Assembly (NCBI GenBank): GCA_022718015.1
Contig: JAIHZV010000055.1
Location: forward strand, 1 to 7,059
Source of the DNA: Phascolarctobacterium sp.
Lineage (GTDB): Bacteria > Bacillota > Negativicutes > Acidaminococcales > Acidaminococcaceae
Reading direction: 5' to 3'
DNA: 7,059 nt
The translations under genes were made by a program, and so were the position numbers. The notes beneath the pieces are model-generated. The model was not told where the DNA came from, did no database searches, and saw only the letters and a program-made list of their open reading frames with translations. Every line of letters starts with the position of its first letter. Positions within the stretch are counted from its first letter, which is position 1. Shown in pieces: positions 1 to 5,333 of the stretch.

Positions 1-580
1 GAATGCAGGCATCAGTGCCTTCAATCGCTTCGACTGCCATCACAGCCCGATTCTTGACTACGACCGTCTGGCCGATATCCAGTCCGCCGATAGCCTTCGC
101 CATCTCAAAGCCAAACTCCATATCTGCCAGCTCAGCCTCTGTCGGCTTACGCTTCGTGAGTACGCCAGGCTGCGGCAGCAGCGGCTTAATCAGCAGCGTC
201 TGATCCATAACCTCAATGCCCTCGCCCTCAAGCTCCTTGACGATAGCATTCATAATTGTATCGTCCTTGCGGTCAGGCACAGAAGCCAGAATTTTAATTG
301 CACGCAAATCAGGCACAATCGCCCCGGCCTTGTACAGAACCTCTTTCGTGACCTTGCCGATCATCGTAACCTTCGTTACTTTATTCTTTTTCAGCGTAGA
401 AATAATCTTGCCAATCTTGCCGATGTTGATGTCATAATAAACATCTACGCTCGTCGGCAGCTCCTCGTCGATACCGGGAACAACGCCCACAGCAACAACC
501 TTATAGCCCTGCTGCTTCGCAGAACGGGCAACATCGACCGGCAGATGGCCTACGCCGGAAAGTACGCCTAAAACTTCCAT
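1..580 (-). CDS. lpxI: UDP-2,3-diacylglucosamine pyrophosphatase LpxI, C-terminus cut by window edge
   Basis: This LpxI-family (DUF1009) enzyme hydrolyses UDP-2,3-diacylglucosamine to 2,3-diacylglucosamine 1-phosphate and UMP, the fourth step of lipid A synthesis, at the cytoplasmic membrane face. The first 193 codons are visible. The N-terminal domain opens with GVLSGVGHLPVDVA at residues 5-18. Family-typical stretches follow: MIGKVTKE near 73-80, RKDDTIMNA near 104-112, GGLDIGQTVVVK near 165-176 and AVEAIEGTDA near 182-191. The family is usually about 270 residues, so roughly 75 residues lie beyond base 1, including the region of the catalytic Asp known from Caulobacter LpxI. The ATG at 580 follows the lpxA stop by 3 bp, and an AGAGG in the last lpxA codons serves as its ribosome binding site, so the two are probably translationally coupled. 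lpxB would be expected next but is outside the window. The family call is firm. Confidence 0.95.
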   Translation of the reverse strand, partial: MEVLGVLSGVGHLPVDVARSAKQQGYKVVAVGVVPGIDEELPTSVDVYYDINIGKIGKIISTLKKNKVTKVTMIGKVTKEVLYKAGAIVPDLRAIKILASVPDRKDDTIMNAIVKELEGEGIEVMDQTLLIKPLLPQPGVLTKRKPTEAELADMEFGFEMAKAIGGLDIGQTVVVKNRAVMAVEAIEGTDACI

Positions 581-583
581 AGC

Positions 584-1390
584 TTAGCCTCTGCGAGTAC
601 GGATAATACCGCGTTCAACATTACGCAGGAAACGCAGCAGATGCTCAAGCGGCTCGCTGCTGGTAAGGTCCTGCTCCATAGTGCTGATAGCGTCCTGCAG
701 AGACAGACCGCTGCGATAGAGGATGCGGAAAGCCTTTTTCAGCTCGCTACGCTCTTCGACAGCCATACCTGCACGAGACAGGCCGACACTGTTCAGACCG
801 GAAACAAAAGCCGGATCGCCGGAGCAAATCATGAACGGCGGAACGTCCTGATTTACGCGTGCCATGCCGCCAATCATAACATTACGGCCAATCTTGCAGA
901 ACTGATGCACTGCAGACAAACCGCCGATAACAGCACGGTCCTCAACAATAACATGGCCTGCAAGCGTAGCCACGTTAGACATAATAACATTATTGCCTAC
1001 GATGCAGTTATGTGCTACATGGGTGTAGGCCATCATGAGAATATTATTGCCGATGCGGGTTTCATTGCCCTCGCCGCAGGCACGGTGAACAGTGCAGCAT
1101 TCGCGGAAGGTGCCGCCGTCGCCAATAATTGTATAGGTTTTTTCACCTACAAATTTCAAATCCTGCGGTTCTGCACCAATAGAGCAGCCCGGGAAAAACT
1201 GGCAATTCTTGCCGATTTTAGTGTATGGATGGATAGTCACATGTGCGCCAATTACGCAACCGTCACCAATCTCCGTTTCCTCGTCAATAACAGCAAAGGG
1301 ACCAACGCTTACGTTCTTGCCAAGCTTAGCAGACGGATGAATGATGGCAGTTTCATGGATACCATTAGTTGGCATAATAACCGAACTCAT
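584..1390 (-). CDS. lpxA: Acyl-ACP--UDP-N-acetylglucosamine O-acyltransferase LpxA
   Basis: LpxA transfers a 3-hydroxyacyl chain from ACP to the 3-OH of UDP-GlcNAc, the first step of lipid A synthesis in the cytoplasm. The protein has 268 residues (E. coli has 262). Its N-terminal two thirds are left-handed beta-helix hexapeptide repeats of the IG-x-x-V type. The LpxA signature PQDLKFVGE lies near 75-83. The catalytic His corresponds to H127 in HVAHNC, and AVHQFC carries H162. The acyl-chain ruler position (Gly173 in E. coli) appears to be Gly175 in MIGGMA. A helical C-terminal domain follows. I chose the ATG at 1390 because GGGGAG lies 8 nt upstream; an in-frame GTG at 1399 overlaps that Shine-Dalgarno and is unlikely to be used. 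It follows fabZ after a 178 bp gap and may have its own promoter there. It is probably co-transcribed with lpxI. Confidence 0.97.
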   Translation of the reverse strand: MSSVIMPTNGIHETAIIHPSAKLGKNVSVGPFAVIDEETEIGDGCVIGAHVTIHPYTKIGKNCQFFPGCSIGAEPQDLKFVGEKTYTIIGDGGTFRECCTVHRACGEGNETRIGNNILMMAYTHVAHNCIVGNNVIMSNVATLAGHVIVEDRAVIGGLSAVHQFCKIGRNVMIGGMARVNQDVPPFMICSGDPAFVSGLNSVGLSRAGMAVEERSELKKAFRILYRSGLSLQDAISTMEQDLTSSEPLEHLLRFLRNVERGIIRTRRG

Positions 1391-1398
1391 TATTTTCA

Positions 1399-1404
1399 CT
1401 CCCC
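1399..1404 (-). promoter_or_regulatory. Ribosome binding site deciding the lpxA start
   Basis: GGGGAG on the minus strand lies 8 nt before the ATG at 1390. The alternative GTG at 1399-1397 begins inside this motif, so the longer 271-residue reading is disfavoured. Confidence 0.75.
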
Positions 1405-1438
1405 AAATAAGATGTTAATCAAGCATTTAAATACAAAT

Positions 1439-1466
1439 ATAATACTATAATCATGGGTACCCACAA
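1439..1466 (-). promoter_or_regulatory. Candidate sigma-70 type promoter for lpxA-lpxI
   Basis: On the minus strand TTGTGG (1466-1461) and TATTAT (1444-1439) are separated by 16 bp. Both match the -35 and -10 consensus reasonably, and they sit about 50 bp before the lpxA ATG in the only sizeable gap of the lpx block. The surrounding A+T richness makes chance matches common, so this is a candidate only. Confidence 0.35.
1454..1463. promoter_or_regulatory. 10 bp perfect palindrome inside the candidate lpxA promoter
   Basis: TGGGTACCCA is its own reverse complement. It lies between the proposed -35 and -10 boxes and overlaps the -35 edge, a position suited to a repressor operator. No known operator consensus was recognised, so the role is inferred from position and symmetry alone. 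Confidence 0.3.
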
Positions 1467-1488
1467 TTTTTCACACGGCAAAAATCAC

Positions 1489-1500
1489 AGTCAGATGACT
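1489..1500. promoter_or_regulatory. 5-2-5 dyad upstream of the candidate lpxA promoter
   Basis: AGTCA-GA-TGACT is a short dyad 22 bp upstream of the proposed -35 box. It could be a binding site for a dimeric regulator, but dyads of this length also arise by chance. Confidence 0.2.
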
Positions 1501-1513
1501 TTAGCATTAATTT

Positions 1514-1559
1514 GGGCTGTTTTTCTCGCTTATACTATCGTTTACAGCCTTTTTATATT
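1514..1559 (+). terminator. Terminator-like hairpin read on the plus strand
   Basis: The arms GGCTGT (1515-1520) and ACAGCC (1544-1549), plus one G-T pair outside, enclose a 23 nt loop. They are followed on the plus strand by a T-rich run, TTTTTATATTTTTT. On the minus strand no U-run follows, so as a terminator it could only stop antisense transcription. The loop is long for an intrinsic terminator. It could instead be a 3' hairpin on the fabZ transcript, about 20 nt after the fabZ stop. Confidence 0.25.
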
Positions 1560-1568
1560 TTTTCTTGC

Positions 1569-2012
1569 TTAATTTTTGGGGTCCATAATAGCAAAGGTAC
1601 AGTCGCATTCGCAGGCTACCTTGCCGTCAACCTTGCCCTCGCAATGGATAATGCCCATGTTGCCGCGCATAATCTTCGTTACCTCGGCAGTAGTCACAAC
1701 CTGGTCGCCAGGCACAACCTGCTTGCGGAAGCGTACATTGTCGATTTTTGCAAATACAGCAATCTTGCCACGGTTTTCTTCCGGGTACAGCATAGCCACG
1801 CCGCCAACCTGCGCCATAGCCTCAATCAACAGTACGCCAGGCATAATCGGCTCGTCCGGGAAATGGCCTAAGAATTGCATTTCGTTAGCCGTAATATTTT
1901 TGATGCCTACGGCACGCTTCATCGGTTCAACTTCCAGAATACGGTCTACCAGCAGCATAGGATAACGATGCGGCAGAATTTTTTTAATTTCATTGATATC
2001 TAAAACTGTCAT
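1569..2012 (-). CDS. fabZ: 3-hydroxyacyl-ACP dehydratase FabZ
   Basis: FabZ dehydrates 3-hydroxyacyl-ACP to trans-2-enoyl-ACP in type II fatty acid elongation in the cytoplasm, and so competes with LpxA and LpxD for 3-hydroxyacyl-ACP. The protein has 147 residues, normal for the family, with a single hot-dog fold. The N-terminal ILPHRYPMLLVDRI motif is at 12-25. The catalytic His50 lies in LGHFPDEPIMPG, and Glu64 in LIEAMAQ matches the second catalytic residue. The start is clear: the ATG at 2012 directly abuts the lpxC stop (TAA then ATG, no spacer), and its Shine-Dalgarno lies inside the last codons of lpxC. That arrangement implies translational coupling. FabZ next to LpxC is a recurring arrangement, and the two are fused in Bacteroidetes; here they are separate proteins. 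Confidence 0.98.
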   Translation of the reverse strand: MTVLDINEIKKILPHRYPMLLVDRILEVEPMKRAVGIKNITANEMQFLGHFPDEPIMPGVLLIEAMAQVGGVAMLYPEENRGKIAVFAKIDNVRFRKQVVPGDQVVTTAEVTKIMRGNMGIIHCEGKVDGKVACECDCTFAIMDPKN

Positions 2013-2864
2013 TTATTTCTCCTCCTTTGTTCTGTAGGCCTGAATCTGCTTAGCAATTGCAGAGTTAAAGGCATGACCTGTTTTCACACAGATAACATGT
2101 GCCTTGATAGGACCTAATAAGTACAGATCGCCTACGGCGTCAAGAATTTTATGTCTGATAAGCTCATTGTCAAAGCGCGGTACAGACAGAATTTTTTCCT
2201 CGTCAAAAACTACTACGTTTTCCAAGGAGCCGCCCAGGCCCAAGCCCATTTTGCGCAGCATCTCCAGCTCCGAGGTAAAGGCTACGGTTCTTGCAGCCAT
2301 GATTTCCTTCTTAAAGCTTTCCTTATCCAGCTCAATATCGAAATACTGGGTGCCCAGCATCGGGTGGCTGTTGATAGAGGTGAAGGAAACACGGTAGCCG
2401 TCATAAGGCAGCACAACCATGAAACGGTCGCCATCATAAACAGAGAACGATTTGCTGACAGCGTAAACCTTACGCTCTGCCTCCTGTGCAACAGGCTCAG
2501 CCTGCTCTAAAAGCTCGCAGAACACCTTCGCGCTGCCGTCAGTAACGGGCGGCTCAGGTGAAGACATCTCAATACGGATATTATCAATTGCCATCATGGA
2601 CAAAGCGCCCATGAGATGCTCAACGGTGAATACCTCTGCACCATTGGCACTTAAAGTTGTTGCTTTTACTGTGGAGCTGACATTTTCTGCCAAAGCCTTG
2701 ATTTCCGGTCTGCCGGGTAAATCCGTGCGGATAAAAACAATACCTGTATCAGCCTCAGCAGGCTTCAAGGTCATCAGCACATCCTTGCCGGAATGCAGAC
2801 CAATACCAGAATAAGACACTTCCTTAGCGATTGTATGCTGGTACTCTTTTACTTGCTCGGTCAT
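2013..2864 (-). CDS. lpxC: UDP-3-O-acyl-N-acetylglucosamine deacetylase LpxC
   Basis: LpxC is the zinc-dependent deacetylase that removes the N-acetyl group from UDP-3-O-acyl-GlcNAc, the committed step of lipid A synthesis, in the cytoplasm. The 283-residue protein is single-domain (E. coli 305), without the FabZ fusion seen in Bacteroidetes. The N-terminus carries SYSGIGLHSG at 17-26. The zinc-site motif VEHLMGAL gives Glu82 (general base) and His83. RHKILDAVGDL supplies zinc ligands His238 and Asp242, and TGHAFNSA supplies His264 (E. coli His265). A PVTDGSA loop is at 106-112. The ATG at 2864 has AGGAGG 6 nt upstream and follows the acyltransferase stop after 24 bp. No E. coli-like C-terminal extension is obvious, so FtsH-type turnover control cannot be inferred. 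Confidence 0.98.
   Translation of the reverse strand: MTEQVKEYQHTIAKEVSYSGIGLHSGKDVLMTLKPAEADTGIVFIRTDLPGRPEIKALAENVSSTVKATTLSANGAEVFTVEHLMGALSMMAIDNIRIEMSSPEPPVTDGSAKVFCELLEQAEPVAQEAERKVYAVSKSFSVYDGDRFMVVLPYDGYRVSFTSINSHPMLGTQYFDIELDKESFKKEIMAARTVAFTSELEMLRKMGLGLGGSLENVVVFDEEKILSVPRFDNELIRHKILDAVGDLYLLGPIKAHVICVKTGHAFNSAIAKQIQAYRTKEEK
2019..2027 (-). promoter_or_regulatory. fabZ ribosome binding site encoded within the end of lpxC
   Basis: AAGGAGGAG on the minus strand encodes the Lys-Glu-Glu near the LpxC C-terminus and also forms a strong Shine-Dalgarno about 8 nt (counted from AGGAGG) before the fabZ ATG. This fixes the fabZ start and couples it to lpxC translation. Confidence 0.85.
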
Positions 2865-2888
2865 TTTGCTCCTCCTTTATCATAAATT

Positions 2889-3779
2889 TTATTTTTTCTT
2901 GCCAAAACGCTGTCTGCCATCCTTCCAGCGGTCATGTACCCAGAACCACATCTCCGGATGAGCAATTATCTCCTGCTCCAGAATTGTTACCAGCTTACGC
3001 GTAACCTCGTAGCAATCCTGCTCTCGGTCCTTCGTTTTCGGCGTATAGAGCGGCGGATAAATTTTCGCCGTGCAGGTGCCGTCAGCGTTGTTATGCAAAA
3101 AGATAGGCAGAATCGGCGAGCCGTACATGCGCGACAGTGCCGCAGCACCCAGCGGAATAACCGAGTCCTTGCCAAACAGGTCAATTTTCACGCCATCATC
3201 ATTAGTATCCTGGTCGTAGAGCACGCCCAAAAGATGCTTTCCCTTGAGCATGCGGCTGATAGCCAAAAGGCCGTGCTTGCCGCGGTTATAAGTAACCTTT
3301 TGGCCGACCATCTGGCGGAACTCATTGATGAGCTTATCCATATGACCGTTGTTCTGCTTACGCGTAATCGACAGCATCGGATAGCCGTGCAGCGCAACCG
3401 TTGCCCCCAGCAGCTCCCAGTTGCCAAAGTGGCCTGTCGCCATAATTACACCCTTCTGCTGCGCATAGGCAGCCTCCAGATATTCCAGACCCTCGACCTT
3501 TACCTTTTCGTTGATATTGCTTTCATTCAGCAGAGGGAAGCGCATCACCTCGACTACCATGCGTCCGAAGCGGTGCAGGCTGTCTTCAGCAATCTGCTGC
3601 GCCCGCTCCTCGCTCACACCCAGACACTCGCGGATATTGGCCTCTGCCATCTGCATTCTCCAGCGCGGCACGACAAGCACCGCCACACTTCCCAGAAAGC
3701 GTGCCACCAGCTTGCGCAGCCATAAAGGAGCAATGCACATAAATTTACTAAATAACTTGACTATATAGTAGCCTAGCAA
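2889..3779 (-). CDS. LpxL/HtrB-family late acyltransferase (lysophospholipid acyltransferase family)
   Basis: This belongs to the LpxL/LpxM/HtrB family, which adds secondary acyl chains to lipid A precursors at the inner membrane. The 296-residue protein (E. coli LpxL has 306) has a hydrophobic N-terminal segment near 15-37 for membrane association. The catalytic HX4E motif is in TGHFGNWE (His117, Glu122). A YDQD motif lies near residue 188, and the C-terminal WFWVHDRWK is typical of the family. The start is a TTG at 3779: AAGGA lies 9 nt upstream over the lpxD stop, and no in-frame ATG occurs before codon 14. It lies 12 bp after lpxD and 24 bp before lpxC, so it is translated from the same message. 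Whether it acts like LpxL or LpxM, and on which acyl donor, cannot be read from the sequence. A phospholipid acyltransferase role is a less likely alternative. Confidence 0.92.
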   Translation of the reverse strand: MLGYYIVKLFSKFMCIAPLWLRKLVARFLGSVAVLVVPRWRMQMAEANIRECLGVSEERAQQIAEDSLHRFGRMVVEVMRFPLLNESNINEKVKVEGLEYLEAAYAQQKGVIMATGHFGNWELLGATVALHGYPMLSITRKQNNGHMDKLINEFRQMVGQKVTYNRGKHGLLAISRMLKGKHLLGVLYDQDTNDDGVKIDLFGKDSVIPLGAAALSRMYGSPILPIFLHNNADGTCTAKIYPPLYTPKTKDREQDCYEVTRKLVTILEQEIIAHPEMWFWVHDRWKDGRQRFGKKK

Positions 3780-3788
3780 ATTTTCACA

Positions 3789-3793
3789 TCCTT
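3789..3793 (-). promoter_or_regulatory. Ribosome binding site supporting the TTG start of the acyltransferase
   Basis: AAGGA on the minus strand overlaps the lpxD TAA stop and lies 9 nt before the TTG at 3779. The nearby ATG and GTG in the other frames run into stop codons at once, which leaves TTG as the only workable upstream start. Confidence 0.6.
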
Positions 3794-4814
3794 ACTTTTT
3801 CAGTTGAGCCAGTTCCTTCTCCAACGCCTTCACGCGCTTGAGCATTTCACCGACCTTGCGGACATTCGCCTCCTGACGCAGCCATTCCTTCATCGGCATA
3901 GCCGGGAAGCCGCCCATCACGGAATTATCCGGTACATTGTTGGTGATACCGGTCTTACCGCCGAAAACGCAGTTGTTGCCAATCGTGATATGGCCGACAG
4001 TGCCGACCTGACCAGCGAAGGTAACATTGTTACCGACAGTAACGCTGCCGGAAATGCCAACATGCGCAACAACAAGGCAGTTTTCGCCCAGCACGTCGTT
4101 ATGACCGAGATGTACGAGGTTATCAATCTTCGTACCCTTGCCTACAATCGTGCTGTCCACAGTTGCACGGTCAATACAGGTATTGTTGCCAATCTCAACA
4201 TCATCCTCAAGCACAACATTGCCGGTTTGCAGCACCTTGCTGTGCTTGCCGTTTTGCGTGATATAGCCAAAGCCGTCGCCGCCGATAACAGCGCCGGATT
4301 GCAGAATAACACGGTCGCCCAGCACGCAGTCCTCACGGATAGTGGTGTTCGGATACAGAGTGCAGTCCTTGCCCATTTTTACACGTTTGCCAACGTAAGC
4401 ATGCGGATAGATAACGCAGCCGTCACCAACAACAGCATCATCCTCAACAACAGCAAACGGCTGGATAGCAACATTCGCACCAATCTTTGCTTTCTTGGAA
4501 ACAAAAGCATAGGGGCTGACAACGCGCTCTACCTCCTCCTGCGGACGGAACAGCTCCAGCAGTGCAGCAAAGGCAGCACGCGGATTAGGCACTCTGATAA
4601 CAGGACGGCCATCAAGCTCCGGATCCTCCGGACTCAGCACCATAACACCAGCCTTGCTCAGATGGCAATGCTCAACATGCGGCGGTACAGCAAAGGAAAT
4701 ATCCTGCGGACCAGCTTCAACAAGACCGTTGACACCGGTGATTTTCAGCTCAGGATTATCATGCTCCACCGTTCCCTTTAAAAATTCAGCTAACTCTTTA
4801 ACACTCTTCTCCAT
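3792..4814 (-). CDS. lpxD: UDP-3-O-(3-hydroxyacyl)glucosamine N-acyltransferase LpxD
   Basis: LpxD transfers a 3-hydroxyacyl chain from ACP to the 2-amino group of UDP-3-O-acylglucosamine, the third step of lipid A synthesis, in the cytoplasm. The 340 residues match the family length. The N-terminal uridine-binding domain (about 1-100) includes the NPRAAFAALLELF stretch at 77-89. A long left-handed beta-helix of hexapeptide repeats spans about 100-300. GGDGFGY is at 178-184, and the catalytic His corresponds to His238 in HLGHND (E. coli His239). The C-terminal helix (about 310-340) carries heptad-like EMLKRVKALEKELAQLKK. The ATG at 4814 has GGAGGT 5 nt upstream. The gene follows the short ompH lipoprotein after 76 bp containing a strong intrinsic terminator, so its transcription is either read-through or from an unseen promoter. 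Confidence 0.98.
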   Translation of the reverse strand: MEKSVKELAEFLKGTVEHDNPELKITGVNGLVEAGPQDISFAVPPHVEHCHLSKAGVMVLSPEDPELDGRPVIRVPNPRAAFAALLELFRPQEEVERVVSPYAFVSKKAKIGANVAIQPFAVVEDDAVVGDGCVIYPHAYVGKRVKMGKDCTLYPNTTIREDCVLGDRVILQSGAVIGGDGFGYITQNGKHSKVLQTGNVVLEDDVEIGNNTCIDRATVDSTIVGKGTKIDNLVHLGHNDVLGENCLVVAHVGISGSVTVGNNVTFAGQVGTVGHITIGNNCVFGGKTGITNNVPDNSVMGGFPAMPMKEWLRQEANVRKVGEMLKRVKALEKELAQLKK

Positions 4815-4827
4815 TTTTTACCTCCAT

Positions 4828-4849
4828 CGCAGCTTCTGCGCATAGCGCA
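4828..4849 (-). promoter_or_regulatory. Two overlapping, mutually exclusive hairpins in the lpxD leader
   Basis: TGCGC-TAT-GCGCA (4849-4837) and CGCAG-AAG-CTGCG (4840-4828), read on the minus strand, share the GCG bases at 4838-4840, so only one can form at a time. The second ends 2 nt before the lpxD Shine-Dalgarno (4825-4820). The placement between a terminator and a ribosome binding site suggests a leader switch, but each stem is only 5 bp. Confidence 0.35.
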
Positions 4850-4878
4850 AAAAAGCAGGCGGACGCTCCGCCCGCTTT
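4849..4878 (-). terminator. Intrinsic terminator between the ompH cluster and lpxD
   Basis: On the minus strand the arms AAAGCGGGCGGA (4878-4867) and TCCGCCTGCTTT (4863-4852) pair over 12 positions with one G-U wobble around a GCG loop. A run of six T follows (4854-4849). This is a textbook rho-independent terminator, 12 bp after the stop of the short ompH gene. Because lpxD begins just downstream, it probably acts as a partial terminator that lowers lpx expression relative to ompH. Confidence 0.85.
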
Positions 4879-4890
4879 ATAGGGTACTGC

Positions 4891-5295
4891 TTATTTCATT
4901 TTTGCGATTACATCGTTAGTGACATCCTGACCGCCCTGCGGAACAGCACGTTTATCTAAAATAGCACCTAAGCTTTTTTCCTTAGCAACCTGATTCAGAG
5001 CGTTGTCCAGACTGGATTTCAGCTTATTCTGTGCTTCACTTTGCACAAGCTTGGCTTTAGCAGAATAATCCTCAGCAACCTTCTTAGCGTCTTCGCCGGA
5101 TTTGCCTTCCATATCCTTGTCCATCTGTACCTTCAGGTCATTCATTTTTTTAGTTAAATCTTCCTGTGTAGTCTTCACAATCGGAGCCTCAGCCTCCAGC
5201 TTGCTCATATCTACAGTACCAAACTCTGCATTACGACCGCAGCCAAAGCTGAACATAGCCGCCGCAATCATCAGACCAGCTAATAATTTTTTCAT
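4891..5295 (-). CDS. Short OmpH/Skp-family periplasmic chaperone, predicted lipoprotein
   Basis: This is a 134-residue OmpH/Skp-like protein. The family holds unfolded outer-membrane proteins in the periplasm. The N-terminus is a lipoprotein-type signal: MKK, a hydrophobic run, then FSFGC with the candidate lipidated Cys19. Phe at -2 makes the lipobox imperfect. The mature part starts with a short strand (FGTVDMSKL), continues as a charged helical region (about 43-107) and ends in SLGAILDKRAVPQGGQDVTNDVIAKM, which aligns with the C-termini of the two upstream paralogues. The ATG at 5295 and a TTG two codons earlier (5301) are both possible: GAGG lies 11 nt from the ATG and 5 nt from the TTG. 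I prefer the ATG. The gene follows the long paralogue by 38 bp and is closed by the terminator at 4849-4878. Confidence 0.85.
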   Translation of the reverse strand: MKKLLAGLMIAAAMFSFGCGRNAEFGTVDMSKLEAEAPIVKTTQEDLTKKMNDLKVQMDKDMEGKSGEDAKKVAEDYSAKAKLVQSEAQNKLKSSLDNALNQVAKEKSLGAILDKRAVPQGGQDVTNDVIAKMK

Positions 5296-5333
5296 AATCA
5301 ATAAAACCTCACTTGCTTTGATATACAGGACAA

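Noticed and set aside
584..1390. Repeated motifs in lpxA, also in lpxD, as possible DNA repeats
   Set aside because: These are degenerate hexapeptide repeats of the protein beta-helix, not nucleotide-level repeats or a CRISPR array.
641..1450. 269-codon open frame on the plus strand opposite lpxA
   Set aside because: It is the antisense of a certain lpxA gene, has no family-like sequence and no ribosome binding site. Its openness follows from the codon use of the real gene.
1466..1485. ATTTTT/AAAAAT hairpin in the fabZ-lpxA gap
   Set aside because: All A-T 6 bp stem in an A+T-rich region, expected by chance and too weak to fold stably.
3804..4781. 325-codon open frame on the plus strand opposite lpxD
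   Set aside because: It is an antisense shadow of the hexapeptide-repeat coding sequence with no recognisable motifs.
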